The position numbers and the translations under genes are program-made. Below the pieces are notes generated by a model. The model searched no databases, was not told the DNA's origin, and saw nothing but the letters and a program-made list of their open reading frames with translations. Shown here piece by piece: positions 17,401 to 26,235 of a stretch of DNA of 42,280 nt. The stretch covers positions 1-42,280 of the forward strand of contig JADGBE010000027.1 in NCBI GenBank assembly GCA_015231615.1, read 5' to 3'. Positions within the stretch are counted from its first letter, which is position 1. The number at the start of each line of letters is the position of its first letter. Source of the stretch: Desulfamplus sp. Lineage in GTDB: Bacteria; Desulfobacterota; Desulfobacteria; Desulfobacterales; Desulfobacteraceae.

Positions 17401-17946
17401 CTCCCGCTCAAGTCCTCCTGTAACATCAACACCGAGAACTCCAGTTACAGCCTCAATATCATCTTCAAGGTCATCAGCTATTTTTTTAAGTGCAGGAAGT
17501 CCGCAAGTTCCAGAAAGAGAAAATACAACAATTGGCATCTCAGAAAAATTTACCTCAAAAACATAAGGATCATCTTCAAGATCACTTGGAAGATCGCCCA
17601 TAGCCTCGTCAACTTTATCTTTTACATCTTGCAAAGCCTTATCAATATCTGTTCCAGTTACAAACTCAATATTTATTGATGATAACCCTTCAGAGCTAAC
17701 TGATTGAATCTTTTTTAATCCATCAAGCCCTTTTAATTTTTTTTCAATTTCAATGGTTACAGAGGTCTCCATATCTGAAGGCGAAACTCCGCGATAACTT
17801 GTTGAGACAAAGACATTTGGAATGGTTATGTCTGGATCGCTCTCCCTTGGCAGAGAGTTGTAGGAATAGACACCAAAGATGGTGATAAGAATAGAAAGCA
17901 CAACAACGCTGATGCTGTTTTTAACGGCAAGTTCTGGAATAATCAC
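14440..17946 (-). CDS. RND-family efflux pump permease (AcrB/HAE1 type)
   Basis: This 1168-residue inner-membrane proton-driven transporter is the permease of a tripartite pump. It begins with the first transmembrane helix (NSISVVVLSILITIFGVYSY) and the FVSTSYRGVSPSDMETSVT region. It has two porter-domain halves and two 6-helix bundles, with GMLVDNAIVIIDNI in helix 4 carrying the conserved Asp of proton relay. The second half repeats the plan. It is longer than the usual 1020-1050 residues because of linker expansions: a 7-residue repeat (SQSK-T/I-DD units, DNA 16377-16460) after the sixth helix, and an Asn/Ser-rich stretch coded near 15905-15995. The ATG overlaps the adaptor stop as ATGA. 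The outer-membrane channel is not in the window. Confidence 0.92.
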   Translation of the reverse strand: MIIPELAVKNSISVVVLSILITIFGVYSYNSLPRESDPDITIPNVFVSTSYRGVSPSDMETSVTIEIEKKLKGLDGLKKIQSVSSEGLSSINIEFVTGTDIDKALQDVKDKVDEAMGDLPSDLEDDPYVFEVNFSEMPIVVFSLSGTCGLPALKKIADDLEDDIEAVTGVLGVDVTGGLEREIRVEVSPEKLAYYGLTIMSFQNAVQSENQNNSGGVIRLGNGRFQLRVPGEFKTPEEIYGLVLDTHNGEPIYLKDVAKVVDGFKEEMSRSRLDGREAINLAVKKRSGENIIAISEKVDEIIAKKMKTSPPGTEITKVMDKTKDIRNMVADLENNIYSGLILVMVVIFLTMGFRNAILVSAAIPFSMLLAFIVLYMMGITLNMVVLFSLTLALGMLVDNAIVIIDNIDRFMEQGASRFDAAIKATSEVAWPVIGSTLTTLGAFLPMLYWPGIMGEFMSYLPITLIITLTASLFVALVINPALASLLMKQKIGSTKIGNSQSKTDDSQSKTDDSQSKIDDSQSKIDSNQSVNIKTKEVTKTMEEISRAVEQPAEIKGFFMKIYAGMLAFALEIPITVVGIAFGLLVLMVQVWFLVVGIEKPIEFFPEIEPKGIYVNVETPEGADLDYVDRIIQRVEFALSGVLEASKSESNIDNISSKTQGNNFINSSKENNSINSSNRITPLEALSPKLHTKANNEEFFGPSDMENIKNIYIQATVAPDGGSSFSSNTPNNIGIRFLELQERKHSTYETVEEIRERVKDIPGGKITVGMEEEGPPTGAPINIEISGDNFQVLGDIAKKIKNVLVEIPYVEDVRDDFVEGIPSIQVKVDRQKAAIFGLTTDAIGFALKSAYNGLQVSTFRQGNDDYDITVQLKEGDRKVVDVLHELMLPTPTGTMIPLSTLAEITFVGSIGDITRINNERVVTVKANVDEDKVPGAVVREQAAKMLEKFNVPPGYKIKFSGEFEVQQESQDFLGKAFMVALLLIFLILVSMFNSIIQPFIIMTSVILSLGGAFLGLTLYKSSFGIIMTGVGVISLAGVVVNNAIVLIDYINKLRGRGFDLKEAVVSAGATRLRPVMLTAITTILGLIPMVTGISYDFHTWSISWVSESSQWWRSMAVVVIFGLMVATFLTLVVVPTIYYLLERMGEFRKKISNKISEIYWKPYHWLAGE
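16377..16460 (-). repeat. In-frame 21-bp tandem repeat in the RND permease gene
   Basis: About four copies of a 21-bp unit (plus strand TTTTTGATTGGCTATCATCT plus A or G) encode the heptad SQSK(T/I)DD on the minus strand. Middle copies are almost identical; the last is diverged. They lie in the cytoplasmic linker between the two halves of the pump. Confidence 0.85.
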
Positions 17947-19163
17947 AGTTCATACCCCTCAAGTTCGGTTACAGTATGAACAACTTTGATTACCTGCCCA
18001 TTTTCAACATCACGATGACCTTCAACTATGAGATTTTGCCCCTGCTCAAGTCCATCTTTTACCTCAACTATCCACTTTTCCATTATCCCAAGAGATACGT
18101 TTTTCTTAACCGCTTTTCCATTCTCCTCAATAAATACAAACTGCTCATCTCCTCTTGAGATAACGCTGTAAAATGGGATTGTTATGGTATCTTTAACCTC
18201 TTTTTTAATAACATTTGCTCGAATAAACATTCCGGGCAGAATCTTTCTGTCAGAGTTATCAAGAGCTAACTCTAAACGATAGATGCGTGCTGCTGTATCT
18301 GGAACAGGTGAGAGAAAGAGTTTCTCTCCATTTACTTTAAGATCATTGAGTGCTTTAACAGTAAGTTCAACATGGGTAAGAGGTGTTACTGCTGGCATAT
18401 CAGATTCAGGAATACCAACCACAGCTTTTACCTTATCTATATTAACAATATGACAAATAGGGTCGCCCACAGAAAGAAGAAGCCCTTTTTTTGCATCTAA
18501 TTTGGTTATAACACCTGACATAGGAGATTGTATAACGCAGCGGTCAAGCAGAAGACGGGCATTGGCAACCTCAGTAGAGGCAAGGGCAACGTTGGTCTGT
18601 TTGGTTTCAAGCTGGGCTTGAGAGATTATTCCTTTGTTATATACAGATTTATCACGATTCAAATCTGCCACTGCCAATTTATAAGATGCTTCTGCCCGAT
18701 TGAGTGCAATTTTATAATCATCGGTCTCAATTCGGGCAAGAACCTCACCAGCTTTAACTTCATCTCCCTCTTTTACAAGAACCTCTGCAACTGTTCCGTG
18801 AGATTCTGACTTGAGAGGAAGCTCTGTCCAAGGCTCGATAGTTCCGGGAAGGTTTATGCTATCTTTTATATTTCTCAACGCTAAGGGCATTATAACCGTG
18901 TTTATTAGAGGCTTATCTTTTACAAGGGCAGATGCTTTTTCTGTCTCAATAGATTTCATCTCACTCTTTATAGTCCCAAAAAGAACTACAATTAAGACTA
19001 TCATTCCAAGAAGAAGCAATCTTGGAATTGAACGCCATATAAAATTTAAAATTTTTGCCCTTTTTGAACGTGGTTTGTATTGTGATTTATATTTTGGGTA
19101 AGGCAAATTATCTTCTCTTGCTTGTATCTCTTTGTCATCATCATAGTAAGGCTTGTTTTCCAT
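17943..19163 (-). CDS. RND efflux periplasmic adaptor (HlyD/AcrA family)
   Basis: The 406-residue protein has a charged N-terminus and one transmembrane anchor (about 38-60, SIPRLLLLGMIVLIVVLFG). A biotinyl-lipoyl-like half (SHGTVAEVLVKEGDEVKAGEVLARIET), a short alpha-hairpin coiled coil (about 150-200), the second lipoyl half (QSPMSGVITKLDAKKG) and beta-barrel and membrane-proximal domains follow. This is the standard membrane-fusion-protein plan. It bridges the RND permease encoded immediately downstream, with a 4-bp overlap, to an outer-membrane channel not seen here. No specific regulator is adjacent. Confidence 0.9.
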   Translation of the reverse strand: MENKPYYDDDKEIQAREDNLPYPKYKSQYKPRSKRAKILNFIWRSIPRLLLLGMIVLIVVLFGTIKSEMKSIETEKASALVKDKPLINTVIMPLALRNIKDSINLPGTIEPWTELPLKSESHGTVAEVLVKEGDEVKAGEVLARIETDDYKIALNRAEASYKLAVADLNRDKSVYNKGIISQAQLETKQTNVALASTEVANARLLLDRCVIQSPMSGVITKLDAKKGLLLSVGDPICHIVNIDKVKAVVGIPESDMPAVTPLTHVELTVKALNDLKVNGEKLFLSPVPDTAARIYRLELALDNSDRKILPGMFIRANVIKKEVKDTITIPFYSVISRGDEQFVFIEENGKAVKKNVSLGIMEKWIVEVKDGLEQGQNLIVEGHRDVENGQVIKVVHTVTELEGYEL

Positions 19164-19426
19164 TGCTCTTTTATCCTTGATTATTTTATTTAAAAGGCAG
19201 GATTCTTTGGAAAAAAAGACCCTCTATCCTATTTGGTATAAGAGGAGGAGGGTTGTGGCTATACTTAAAACGGTCATAAAAAGCCTGATAGCTCCTCCCA
19301 ACCCTCCCCAAGGGGAGGGCGTTATATTATTCCCCTCTCTTCGGGAGAGGGGTTAGGGGTGAGGCAGTAGTATAACAAAGCATAATTATATATGCAAAAC
19401 TCAACTCATGACCAAGAGCAGTATAT
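19164..19426. other. Repeat-filled intergenic region between asd and the pump operon
   Basis: The region contains a GC-rich dispersed element (19291-19364) nested in a second, AT-rich repeat. The outer repeat's two halves (19258-19277 and about 19381-19430) match one continuous segment at 27547-27618. No gene is seen. Confidence 0.55.
19291..19364. repeat. GC-rich dispersed repeat, intergenic copy
   Basis: The segment has two hairpins, CCTCCCCAAGGGGAGG and CCCCTCTCTTCGGGAGAGGGG, ending in GTTAGGGGTGAGG. The same arrangement (CTCCCCAAGGGGAGG, then ATTATTCCCC, then a G-rich tail) occurs inside mnmE at 21103-21173. The hairpins may also act as a terminator for asd. Confidence 0.75.
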
Positions 19427-20548
19427 TTAGGACTGATTTACATGTTCAAGCACTATTCTCAAAATTCTGCGGATTGGTTCAGCAGCACCCCAAAGGAGCT
19501 GATCTCCAACCGAAAATGCTGTCAGGTAATTTGGTCCTAAGTTCATCTTTCTTATTCTTCCAACAGGAACTGTTAATGTTCCTGTTACAGCTGCTGGTGT
19601 CAGTGCTGTTATAGAATCCTCTTTTGTATTTGGAACTATTTTAACCCAATCGTTATTTGAAGAGATCATTGAGTTTATTTCGTCTAATGGAACATCTTTT
19701 TTAAGTTTGATTGTAAATGCTTGACTGTGGCATCTCATTGCACCAATACGGATACACTGTCCATCAATTGGAATAGGGTTATTTTGTCTTCCTAAGATTT
19801 TGTTTGTCTCGGCAAAACCTTTCCACTCTTCTCGTGTCTGACCATTTTCCATAGCCTTGTCAATCCAAGGTATAAGATTTGCAGCAAGTGGCACTGACCA
19901 GACATCTACAGGTAGGGCATCTGAACGGATCGTTTTGGTTACATTCCTGTCAAGATCAAGTATAGCAGAATCACTATTTCCTAAATATGCTTTTGCCCTA
20001 TCACCTATAACTTTCATCTGATTTACAAGCTCTCTCATGTTTTTAGCACCAGCTCCAGATGCAGCCTGATAGGTCATAGAGGTCAACCACTCTACAAGAT
20101 TGTTTTCAAATAACCCACCAAGAGCCATGAGCATTAGAGAAACAGTGCAATTTCCGCCGATAAAATCTTTTATTCCCGCATCAAGACCCTCATCAATTAC
20201 TTGGCGATTAACAGGATCAAGAACAATAATGCTATTTTTCTCCATACGAAGTGTTGAAGCAGCGTCAATCCAATAACCAGACCACCCTTTTTTTCTAAGC
20301 TCTCCATAAACTGCTTGGGTGTAAGAGCCACCTTGACAAGTTACAACAATATCTAATTGCGAGAGCAAATTAATATCATTAGCATTCATAAGAAGTGGAA
20401 TATCAACACCAATATTTGGTCCTTTCTCACCAACTTGCGATGTTGAAAAAAAGAGTGGCTCAAAACCTTTAAAATCTCCTTCTGCTAACATTCTCTCCAT
20501 AAGAACAGAACCAACCATTCCACGCCAACCTACAAAACCGACTCTCAT
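19427..20548 (-). CDS. asd: Aspartate-semialdehyde dehydrogenase
   Basis: Asd reduces aspartyl phosphate to aspartate semialdehyde with NADPH, the step after aspartokinase. The 373-residue protein has the N-terminal nucleotide-binding motif [17 protein letters not shown], the catalytic cysteine in [11 protein letters not shown], the [11 protein letters not shown] segment, and the active-site His region in [12 protein letters not shown]. Motifs and length fit the Gram-negative (E. coli) type. GGAGGAG stands just before the ATG. It lies 42 bp beyond mnmE on the same strand but upstream of it, so it is transcribed away from mnmE's 3-prime end. Confidence 0.95.
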   Translation of the reverse strand: MRVGFVGWRGMVGSVLMERMLAEGDFKGFEPLFFSTSQVGEKGPNIGVDIPLLMNANDINLLSQLDIVVTCQGGSYTQAVYGELRKKGWSGYWIDAASTLRMEKNSIIVLDPVNRQVIDEGLDAGIKDFIGGNCTVSLMLMALGGLFENNLVEWLTSMTYQAASGAGAKNMRELVNQMKVIGDRAKAYLGNSDSAILDLDRNVTKTIRSDALPVDVWSVPLAANLIPWIDKAMENGQTREEWKGFAETNKILGRQNNPIPIDGQCIRIGAMRCHSQAFTIKLKKDVPLDEINSMISSNNDWVKIVPNTKEDSITALTPAAVTGTLTVPVGRIRKMNLGPNYLTAFSVGDQLLWGAAEPIRRILRIVLEHVNQS

Positions 20549-20590
20549 AATTTTCTCCTCCTTAAGATTAATGCGAACATCTGTTTTTAT

Positions 20591-22255
20591 CTATTTTCCT
20601 ATGCAAAACTTACTAAAAATATTATCTAAAATATCAACTCCAGCACTATTGCCTGTTATCTCTCCTAAAGAGTCAATAGCGTCTCTTATATCAATTGCCA
20701 AAGTCTCTTCCCCAAATCCTTTGAAACTGCCCGTAAAATTCAAATTACCAAAGCTATTCATCAAATTTTCAAGTGCTAACTCAAGGCTTTTTGATGCTTT
20801 TTTTAAAGATGTTTTATGCCTTATATTTGGCACAACAGAAGATAAATGACTTATATTTAGAACACAACCAGAATATAGAGAATTTTGATTAGATAGCTCC
20901 TTATCGCAGTTAATGTTGCTATTTATGTTTAGACTATTAGTGTTTGTATTTATGTCGGTAGTTTTTAAATTAGAGATTGCAACTTCACCTATCTTTTTCC
21001 GTAAAATATCAATTCCAATATTACACTTAGCAGATATTTGAACGACAGGTATTGTTGAAAATTTATCAGGCAGATAGTTTATATAGCTTTCTATATAATT
21101 TTGCCCCTCCCCATCACTCCCCAAGGGGAGGAAATTATTCCCCTTCCCAATTGGGGCGGGGCGGGGTGGGGCAACAGAAATTGCCAATTTATCTTTATCT
21201 AATTTATCAATCTTGTTAAGGACAATAATAGCTTTCTTATCAACTGGAACTGTATCTTCAACTCTTTTACGTAGAGAGTCAAAATCTTTAGACAAAACAA
21301 TATCAGATAAATCTTCTACAAACAGAACCATGTCAGACTCAACTATATTTTCTTTTGCCTTTTTAATGCCTATTTTTTCAACAGGATCATCTGTCTCGTG
21401 AATGCCAGCAGTGTCAGAGATAATAAAGGGAATTCCATTGATGTTTAGGCTCTCCTCAATCAAATCGCGAGTTGTTCCGGGAAATTGGGTTACAATAGAC
21501 CTCTCTCTTTCTAATAACCGATTCATTAGGCTTGATTTTCCAACATTTGGAGGACCACAAATAGCAATTTTTAATCCATCTTTAAGAAAATGAGCATCTT
21601 CATATCTTTTTATAGCACTATTACATATATCAAGAACTCTATTAACAACTTCAACAGCTCTATTATTCTGGTTGTTTTCAACTGTTATATTATCTTCTTG
21701 AGAACTATGACTAATCTCTTCAGGAAAATCAATAGATACCTCAATCTGTGCAAGAAGTGAAATAAGCTCTTCTCTTGCAATAGTTATAGTATCTCTAAGG
21801 TGTCCAACTCCTTGAGAAACCGCTGTTTTAAGAGAAACTAAAGACCTTGCATTTATAATATCCGCAACTGCCTCAGCTTGTGTTAAATCAATACGACCAT
21901 TTAAAAAAGCTCTTTTTGTAAACTCTCCGGGTTCAGCAAGACGAACATCTTTTGAAAGGATAAGCTCTAAGATGGATTGCATTACAATTGCTCCTGAATG
22001 AGCATGCACTTCAATAACATCTTCAACAGTGTATGAGCGGGGGGCAAGCATCGGAATGAGAAGAACTTCATCAAGGAGAGAGTTTTCAGCGTCATCAACA
22101 ATATAGCCATGCACTACTTTGTGAGACTCAATAGATGAGGGTTTACTAAATATCTGAGAGACAACCTCAACTGCCCGAGAGCCAGAGATTCGGATAATAC
22201 CGATACCTCCAGCCCCCGGTGGAGTTGCAATAGCTGCGATAGTGTCTGTTATCAT
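20591..22255 (-). CDS. mnmE: tRNA uridine-5-carboxymethylaminomethyl GTPase MnmE (TrmE) with expanded G domain
   Basis: MnmE works with MnmG to modify U34 of several tRNAs. The 554-residue protein begins with the formyl-folate-binding domain (TIAAIATPPGAGGIGIIRISG). The G domain has GPPNVGKSSLMNRL, DTAG and NKID, and the C-terminus keeps the catalytic CIGK. Usual length is about 450. The excess lies in two G-domain insertions. One, just after NKIDKLDKDKLAISVA, is coded by a GC-rich dispersed repeat (21103-21173) read through in frame. The other is an Asn/Ser-rich stretch (TDINTNTNSLNINSN, DNA about 20880-20965). All G motifs are intact, so it is probably functional. Confidence 0.93.
   Translation of the reverse strand: MITDTIAAIATPPGAGGIGIIRISGSRAVEVVSQIFSKPSSIESHKVVHGYIVDDAENSLLDEVLLIPMLAPRSYTVEDVIEVHAHSGAIVMQSILELILSKDVRLAEPGEFTKRAFLNGRIDLTQAEAVADIINARSLVSLKTAVSQGVGHLRDTITIAREELISLLAQIEVSIDFPEEISHSSQEDNITVENNQNNRAVEVVNRVLDICNSAIKRYEDAHFLKDGLKIAICGPPNVGKSSLMNRLLERERSIVTQFPGTTRDLIEESLNINGIPFIISDTAGIHETDDPVEKIGIKKAKENIVESDMVLFVEDLSDIVLSKDFDSLRKRVEDTVPVDKKAIIVLNKIDKLDKDKLAISVAPPRPAPIGKGNNFLPLGSDGEGQNYIESYINYLPDKFSTIPVVQISAKCNIGIDILRKKIGEVAISNLKTTDINTNTNSLNINSNINCDKELSNQNSLYSGCVLNISHLSSVVPNIRHKTSLKKASKSLELALENLMNSFGNLNFTGSFKGFGEETLAIDIRDAIDSLGEITGNSAGVDILDNIFSKFCIGK
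21103..21173. repeat. GC-rich dispersed repeat inserted in frame within mnmE
   Basis: CTCCCCAAGGGGAGG, ATTATTCCCCTTCCC and a G-rich tail match the intergenic element at 19291-19364. In mnmE it is translated as roughly APPRPAPIGKGNNFLPLGSD without a stop, between the NKID motif and the ISAK region of the G domain. Confidence 0.75.
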
Positions 22256-22331
22256 TTAATATAATCCTTCACTCCTCACCTTATTATATTTTGAGGCTGA
22301 AAAGGCATTGGGCAGGGTTATTGGGAAATCT

Positions 22332-24035
22332 TTAAATTTTCTTAAAGGGTTTCCTGCGTTTAAATGAGCTTTTTTTAGGAAAGATAACTAAACGCCTGTA
22401 ATAACCATCGCCCATACTTTGAGTTCTAACCCTTGGATCGTCTTTTAATGCAAGGTGAATAACTCTTCTGTCCTGTGCCGTCATCTGGTTAATTGTAGCT
22501 GGCTTTCCAGTTTTTTTAGCTTTATCTGCCATTTTATAGGCAAGGGTTTTTAGATTCGCCTTTCTGGTCTCCATATAGCCTTCAATATCAACCTTAAGTC
22601 TTACCCTTGACTCACTAAATTTATTAATGATCTTATCAGTTAGATACTGCATTGCCTCAAGAGTTTGACCTCTTCTACCAATAAGAACGCCAGAGTTACC
22701 ACCTTCAACCTTTAGAAGTAATCTGTCTTCATCGCTTTGGGCTGTAACGGTTGCATCGTCAGTAATTAAAGCTATCATTTTTTGCAAGGTATCCCTACCT
22801 ACACGCATAGCCTCTTCAGATACATCAACGGGAGTCTCGCCTTTATATTTAGGAGGATAACCATCATCACGTTCGTCATAGGTTTCGATAATTTCATCAT
22901 CATCTTTTATGTATGGGGCATCATCTTCTTCTGAACCTGCATGTTCTGAAACACCTCCATGAAAATCCTCATTGAGAAATTCATCATCTATCTCAGATTT
23001 ATACTGCCCGTTATCATCAGTCAGGTTATTTTCTTTCTCAGAGCTATTTTTCTCAATTAATTCAATGTTTTTAACAGGTTGATTTGGTTTTGGAAAATCT
23101 CTCTTTTTATGATGAGAGACTCTTTTTTTATCTACTTTTGGAGTTGATGCTGGTTCAGCAGAATCCATTGTCTCCATAGCTTCATTTAGAAGCTCATCTC
23201 CATCGTCTCTTAGCCATGTATCTCTCTTTTTGGGACGGTTTTTATTACGGCTATATTGTTTAGGTTCCTCTGGCTTTACACTTGAACTTGTTCCATGTTT
23301 TCCTCTACCCTGTTTTCTTGGTATAAGTTTATCTTCAGTAGGGCTTTGAAGATTAGAGTCATCATCTGAAATTGTTTGATCAGCTAATTCATTAGATGTG
23401 GATTTAGTAGTAGCAATTTCATCAGTTGAAGATTTTTCAGAAGATATTTTTCCAATTGGTGGTTTTCTTCCAGAAATTCTCCCTTTTTTTGATTTGGGGT
23501 GGGGAGTTCTTTCTCCTGTCCCTCTCTTTCTATTTTCCAAATCCTTTTTATTGCCATTTGACTCTTTTACACTCTCTTTTAGATTCTCGTTCTCAACACT
23601 ATTGTCAATACTGAGAGATTCAATGTTTTCTCCTATCTTTTCTCCTATATTATCTTGGTCTTGGTACTGTCCAACAACATCATCTAAAATGCTATCTTGT
23701 TTTGAATAACTCTTTGCAGAGATTAAACTTTCTGAGTACGGTCTATCTATTGAGGGCTTTATCTCTTTTCCAAACGCCTCATCAACAATAGACATAACAC
23801 CTGCTCTATCAGAGTCATAAGAAGAACCATATCCAGACTCTCCTCCTTTATCTCTCTTTTCAGGTAGAGCTACTCTAATTTTAGCTTTTTTAACACCCAC
23901 AATACCAAAAATACCAGTTGAACCAGATGAGATTACATCATATACAAGATTTTTTTTTGCAATATTTAAAGCTGAACAGGCGTTTTCAATAGCATTATCA
24001 ACATTTTTACCTTCAAATTCCTGAGTTTGTCTCAT
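22332..24035 (-). CDS. khpB: KhpB/Jag-like RNA-binding protein with a very long linker
   Basis: The protein has an N-terminal Jag domain (MRQTQEFEGKNVDNAIENA, GIFGIVGVKKAKI), a roughly 340-residue disordered linker rich in Ser, Lys, Asp and Glu, then a KH domain (about 420-490, with GVLIGRRGQTLEAMQYL) and an R3H domain (RRVIHLALKDDPRVRT). This is the order of KhpB (Jag/EloR), an RNA-binding regulator encoded next to yidC. The frame stays open to an ATG at 24095, but that start would overlap yidC by 38 bp. I prefer the ATG at 24035, which has GGAGG 14 bases upstream and the usual family start; an ATT codon nearer the GGAGG is an outside possibility. Predicted length is 567 residues, over twice the typical Firmicutes homologue. 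Confidence 0.88.
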   Translation of the reverse strand: MRQTQEFEGKNVDNAIENACSALNIAKKNLVYDVISSGSTGIFGIVGVKKAKIRVALPEKRDKGGESGYGSSYDSDRAGVMSIVDEAFGKEIKPSIDRPYSESLISAKSYSKQDSILDDVVGQYQDQDNIGEKIGENIESLSIDNSVENENLKESVKESNGNKKDLENRKRGTGERTPHPKSKKGRISGRKPPIGKISSEKSSTDEIATTKSTSNELADQTISDDDSNLQSPTEDKLIPRKQGRGKHGTSSSVKPEEPKQYSRNKNRPKKRDTWLRDDGDELLNEAMETMDSAEPASTPKVDKKRVSHHKKRDFPKPNQPVKNIELIEKNSSEKENNLTDDNGQYKSEIDDEFLNEDFHGGVSEHAGSEEDDAPYIKDDDEIIETYDERDDGYPPKYKGETPVDVSEEAMRVGRDTLQKMIALITDDATVTAQSDEDRLLLKVEGGNSGVLIGRRGQTLEAMQYLTDKIINKFSESRVRLKVDIEGYMETRKANLKTLAYKMADKAKKTGKPATINQMTAQDRRVIHLALKDDPRVRTQSMGDGYYRRLVIFPKKSSFKRRKPFKKI

Positions 24036-24057
24036 AATATCAATAAATACCTCCGAT

Positions 24058-25815
24058 TTACAAAAATTTCTTTTGAGTGTAATACTGCTGCCCAATGGAT
24101 ACTATGTTATTCACGAGCCAGTATAAAACAAGTCCTGACGGAAAATTAATAAATATTACCGTCATAAACAGAGGCATGAACATCATAATTTTTGCCTGAA
24201 TAGGATCTCCCATTACTGGAGACATCTTTTGCTGAAGAAACATAGTAGCACCCATTATTATTGTCAGCACAGGAATTCCATAAGGAGGTTGCATAAATGG
24301 GATTTCAAGGCCAAAATGAAACAATCTATCAGGGGATGCGAGATCATTAATCCAACCAATAAAAGGTGCGTGTCTTAACTCTATTGCCTGATAGAGCATT
24401 CTATAAAGAGCGAAAAATATAGGCATCTGAACCAAAAGTGGAAGACAACCACTCATGGGGTTGACCTTATATGTTTTGTAAAGATTCATAACCTCTTGAT
24501 TCATCTTCTGCTTATCATCTTTATATTTATCTCTTATCTGATTCATAAGTGGTTGAAGTTTTTTCATGTCATTCATGGATTTATAACTTTTAGTGCCAAG
24601 GGGCCAAAAAAGTAATTTAATCAAAATAGTTAAAATTATAATGGCAACCCCATAGTTAGGTATAATATCGTGGATAAAATTCATTAGAATGAGGCAAGGT
24701 TTAGCAAGAACATCAAACCAGCCAAAATCTATGGCTTTTTTAAGGTTGTTGTTGTAGTTACCAAGCACTTTCAGACTTTTAGGACCCATGTAGCACTGAA
24801 AAGATAACTGAATCTGCTTGTTAGGATCAAGTCTCTCCATAGATTGGATATATCTTGTAACAACAAGAGATTCTGTCCCGGAAAGTTTAATCAACGACTC
24901 CACAGGTTTTACAGGAATAAGGCATGAGATAAAGTATCTGTCCCCATTTCCAGCCCATTCAATGATCCCCTTTAATGTGTTCTCATCTACTTGATTACTA
25001 TTTTTATCTTTTTGATTATCTTGAATATCTTGAGGAGTAACTGCTTTAAGAGTCCCATTTATATATGACTCAGGACCGTAAGCTCCAAACTGTGAAAATG
25101 CTGCCCCCTCTTTTGTCAATGCAAATGGCATTGAAATCTCTAAAGAGTCTTTTAGAGGTACGGGAGAGGCATTTTTGATAACTATATCAAGCCCAATAAG
25201 ATATGTTGATGCTGAAAGCGTATATATTTTTTCAACAACAATACCGTGAGGAGATGTCCATGAAAATATGATTTTTGTCTCTCCTTCATTTAATATCATC
25301 TCAGTTGTTTTTGCTGTATCATTAGTAGTGTTTACGCCACTTCCAGTATTTTTGGAGCTATTTTCTGTAGATGATTTAAAAACTGCTTTATCAAGACCAG
25401 CAACGCTTTTTTCCTCAAAATCAAATGTAAACAGACCAGAGGTAAGCTCAGGAGGGACCATCTGTTTAAATGGAGACTCTTTTTCAACACTTTCTTTGAA
25501 ATTTTTTAGAGTTAAACTTGTAACAGCAGCTCTTTTTTCAGATATGGTAATATCATAAATAGGGGTGGCTATTTTTATATCTTTAAAATTTGAAATCTCC
25601 TGTAGTCCAGATAATCCATTACTTGGACTATCTAAAGAATCAAGAGTTTTTGAAGGATTAAACTCTTTAGCATCAGAACTATTAGAGGAACCGCTTTGCT
25701 GATTCGGTTGCCCCTGCTGATTAACTGTTTGAGGAGGAACAAAGAAAAAATTCCACCCCACTATTACAACTATAGAAAGAATAATGGCAATAAACAACCG
25801 TTTTTGCTCGTCCAT
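24058..25815 (-). CDS. yidC: Membrane protein insertase YidC
   Basis: YidC inserts and folds inner-membrane proteins, alone or with SecYEG. The 585-residue protein has the Gram-negative plan. It starts with an N-terminal transmembrane helix (RLFIAIILSIVVIVGWNFFFV). A Ser/Asn/Gln-rich linker and a large periplasmic beta-sandwich domain (about 75-355) follow. The conserved five-helix insertase domain (about 365-580) includes GVAIIILTILIKLLFWPLG and MSGCLPLLVQMPIFFALY. It sits in the conserved order rpmH-rnpA-yidD-yidC-khpB-mnmE. Confidence 0.96.
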   Translation of the reverse strand: MDEQKRLFIAIILSIVVIVGWNFFFVPPQTVNQQGQPNQQSGSSNSSDAKEFNPSKTLDSLDSPSNGLSGLQEISNFKDIKIATPIYDITISEKRAAVTSLTLKNFKESVEKESPFKQMVPPELTSGLFTFDFEEKSVAGLDKAVFKSSTENSSKNTGSGVNTTNDTAKTTEMILNEGETKIIFSWTSPHGIVVEKIYTLSASTYLIGLDIVIKNASPVPLKDSLEISMPFALTKEGAAFSQFGAYGPESYINGTLKAVTPQDIQDNQKDKNSNQVDENTLKGIIEWAGNGDRYFISCLIPVKPVESLIKLSGTESLVVTRYIQSMERLDPNKQIQLSFQCYMGPKSLKVLGNYNNNLKKAIDFGWFDVLAKPCLILMNFIHDIIPNYGVAIIILTILIKLLFWPLGTKSYKSMNDMKKLQPLMNQIRDKYKDDKQKMNQEVMNLYKTYKVNPMSGCLPLLVQMPIFFALYRMLYQAIELRHAPFIGWINDLASPDRLFHFGLEIPFMQPPYGIPVLTIIMGATMFLQQKMSPVMGDPIQAKIMMFMPLFMTVIFINFPSGLVLYWLVNNIVSIGQQYYTQKKFL

Positions 25816-25999
25816 CTTGTCTCCAACTTTTGAGTGGTAAATAAAATTTGATTGAATGCAGATTGCATAAAATTTAGGTAAGAGAATCTTTTTAGATAAG
25901 AAAATTTAGGCAGTAGCATAACTATTTGTATTTCTAAACGATAGTAGAACTATTTGCATTATTAGCAGTATCATAGATATATAGCATTAATATGAATAT

Positions 26000-26209
26000 T
26001 TAAGGAACGGGATCAAACCCTCCTTGATTAAAAGGGTGGCACTTTAATAACCTTTTTATAGCAAGAAAAGAGCCTTTAAGGCTGCCATATTTACTAACAG
26101 CCTCAAAGGCATATTGTGAACATGATGGATAAAAACGACATACAGGACCAATCAGAGGCGACACGATATATTGATATAACTTAATTAGCGTTAAAATTAT
26201 CCATTTCAT
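26000..26209 (-). CDS. yidD: Membrane protein insertion efficiency factor YidD
   Basis: This 69-residue protein has the family signature: an amphipathic start ([17 protein letters not shown]), [11 protein letters not shown] with its conserved cysteines, and the C-terminal [14 protein letters not shown]. YidD is thought to assist YidC-dependent insertion. It lies between rnpA and yidC, 26 bp after rnpA. Confidence 0.95.
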   Translation of the reverse strand: MKWIILTLIKLYQYIVSPLIGPVCRFYPSCSQYAFEAVSKYGSLKGSFLAIKRLLKCHPFNQGGFDPVP

Positions 26210-26235
26210 TGTTGCATTTGCCCATTTTTATTGTC

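Noticed and set aside
24036-24095. Upstream ATG at 24095 as the khpB start
   Set aside because: It would overlap yidC by 38 bp and add a non-family N-terminus. The ATG at 24035 gives the standard Jag-domain start.
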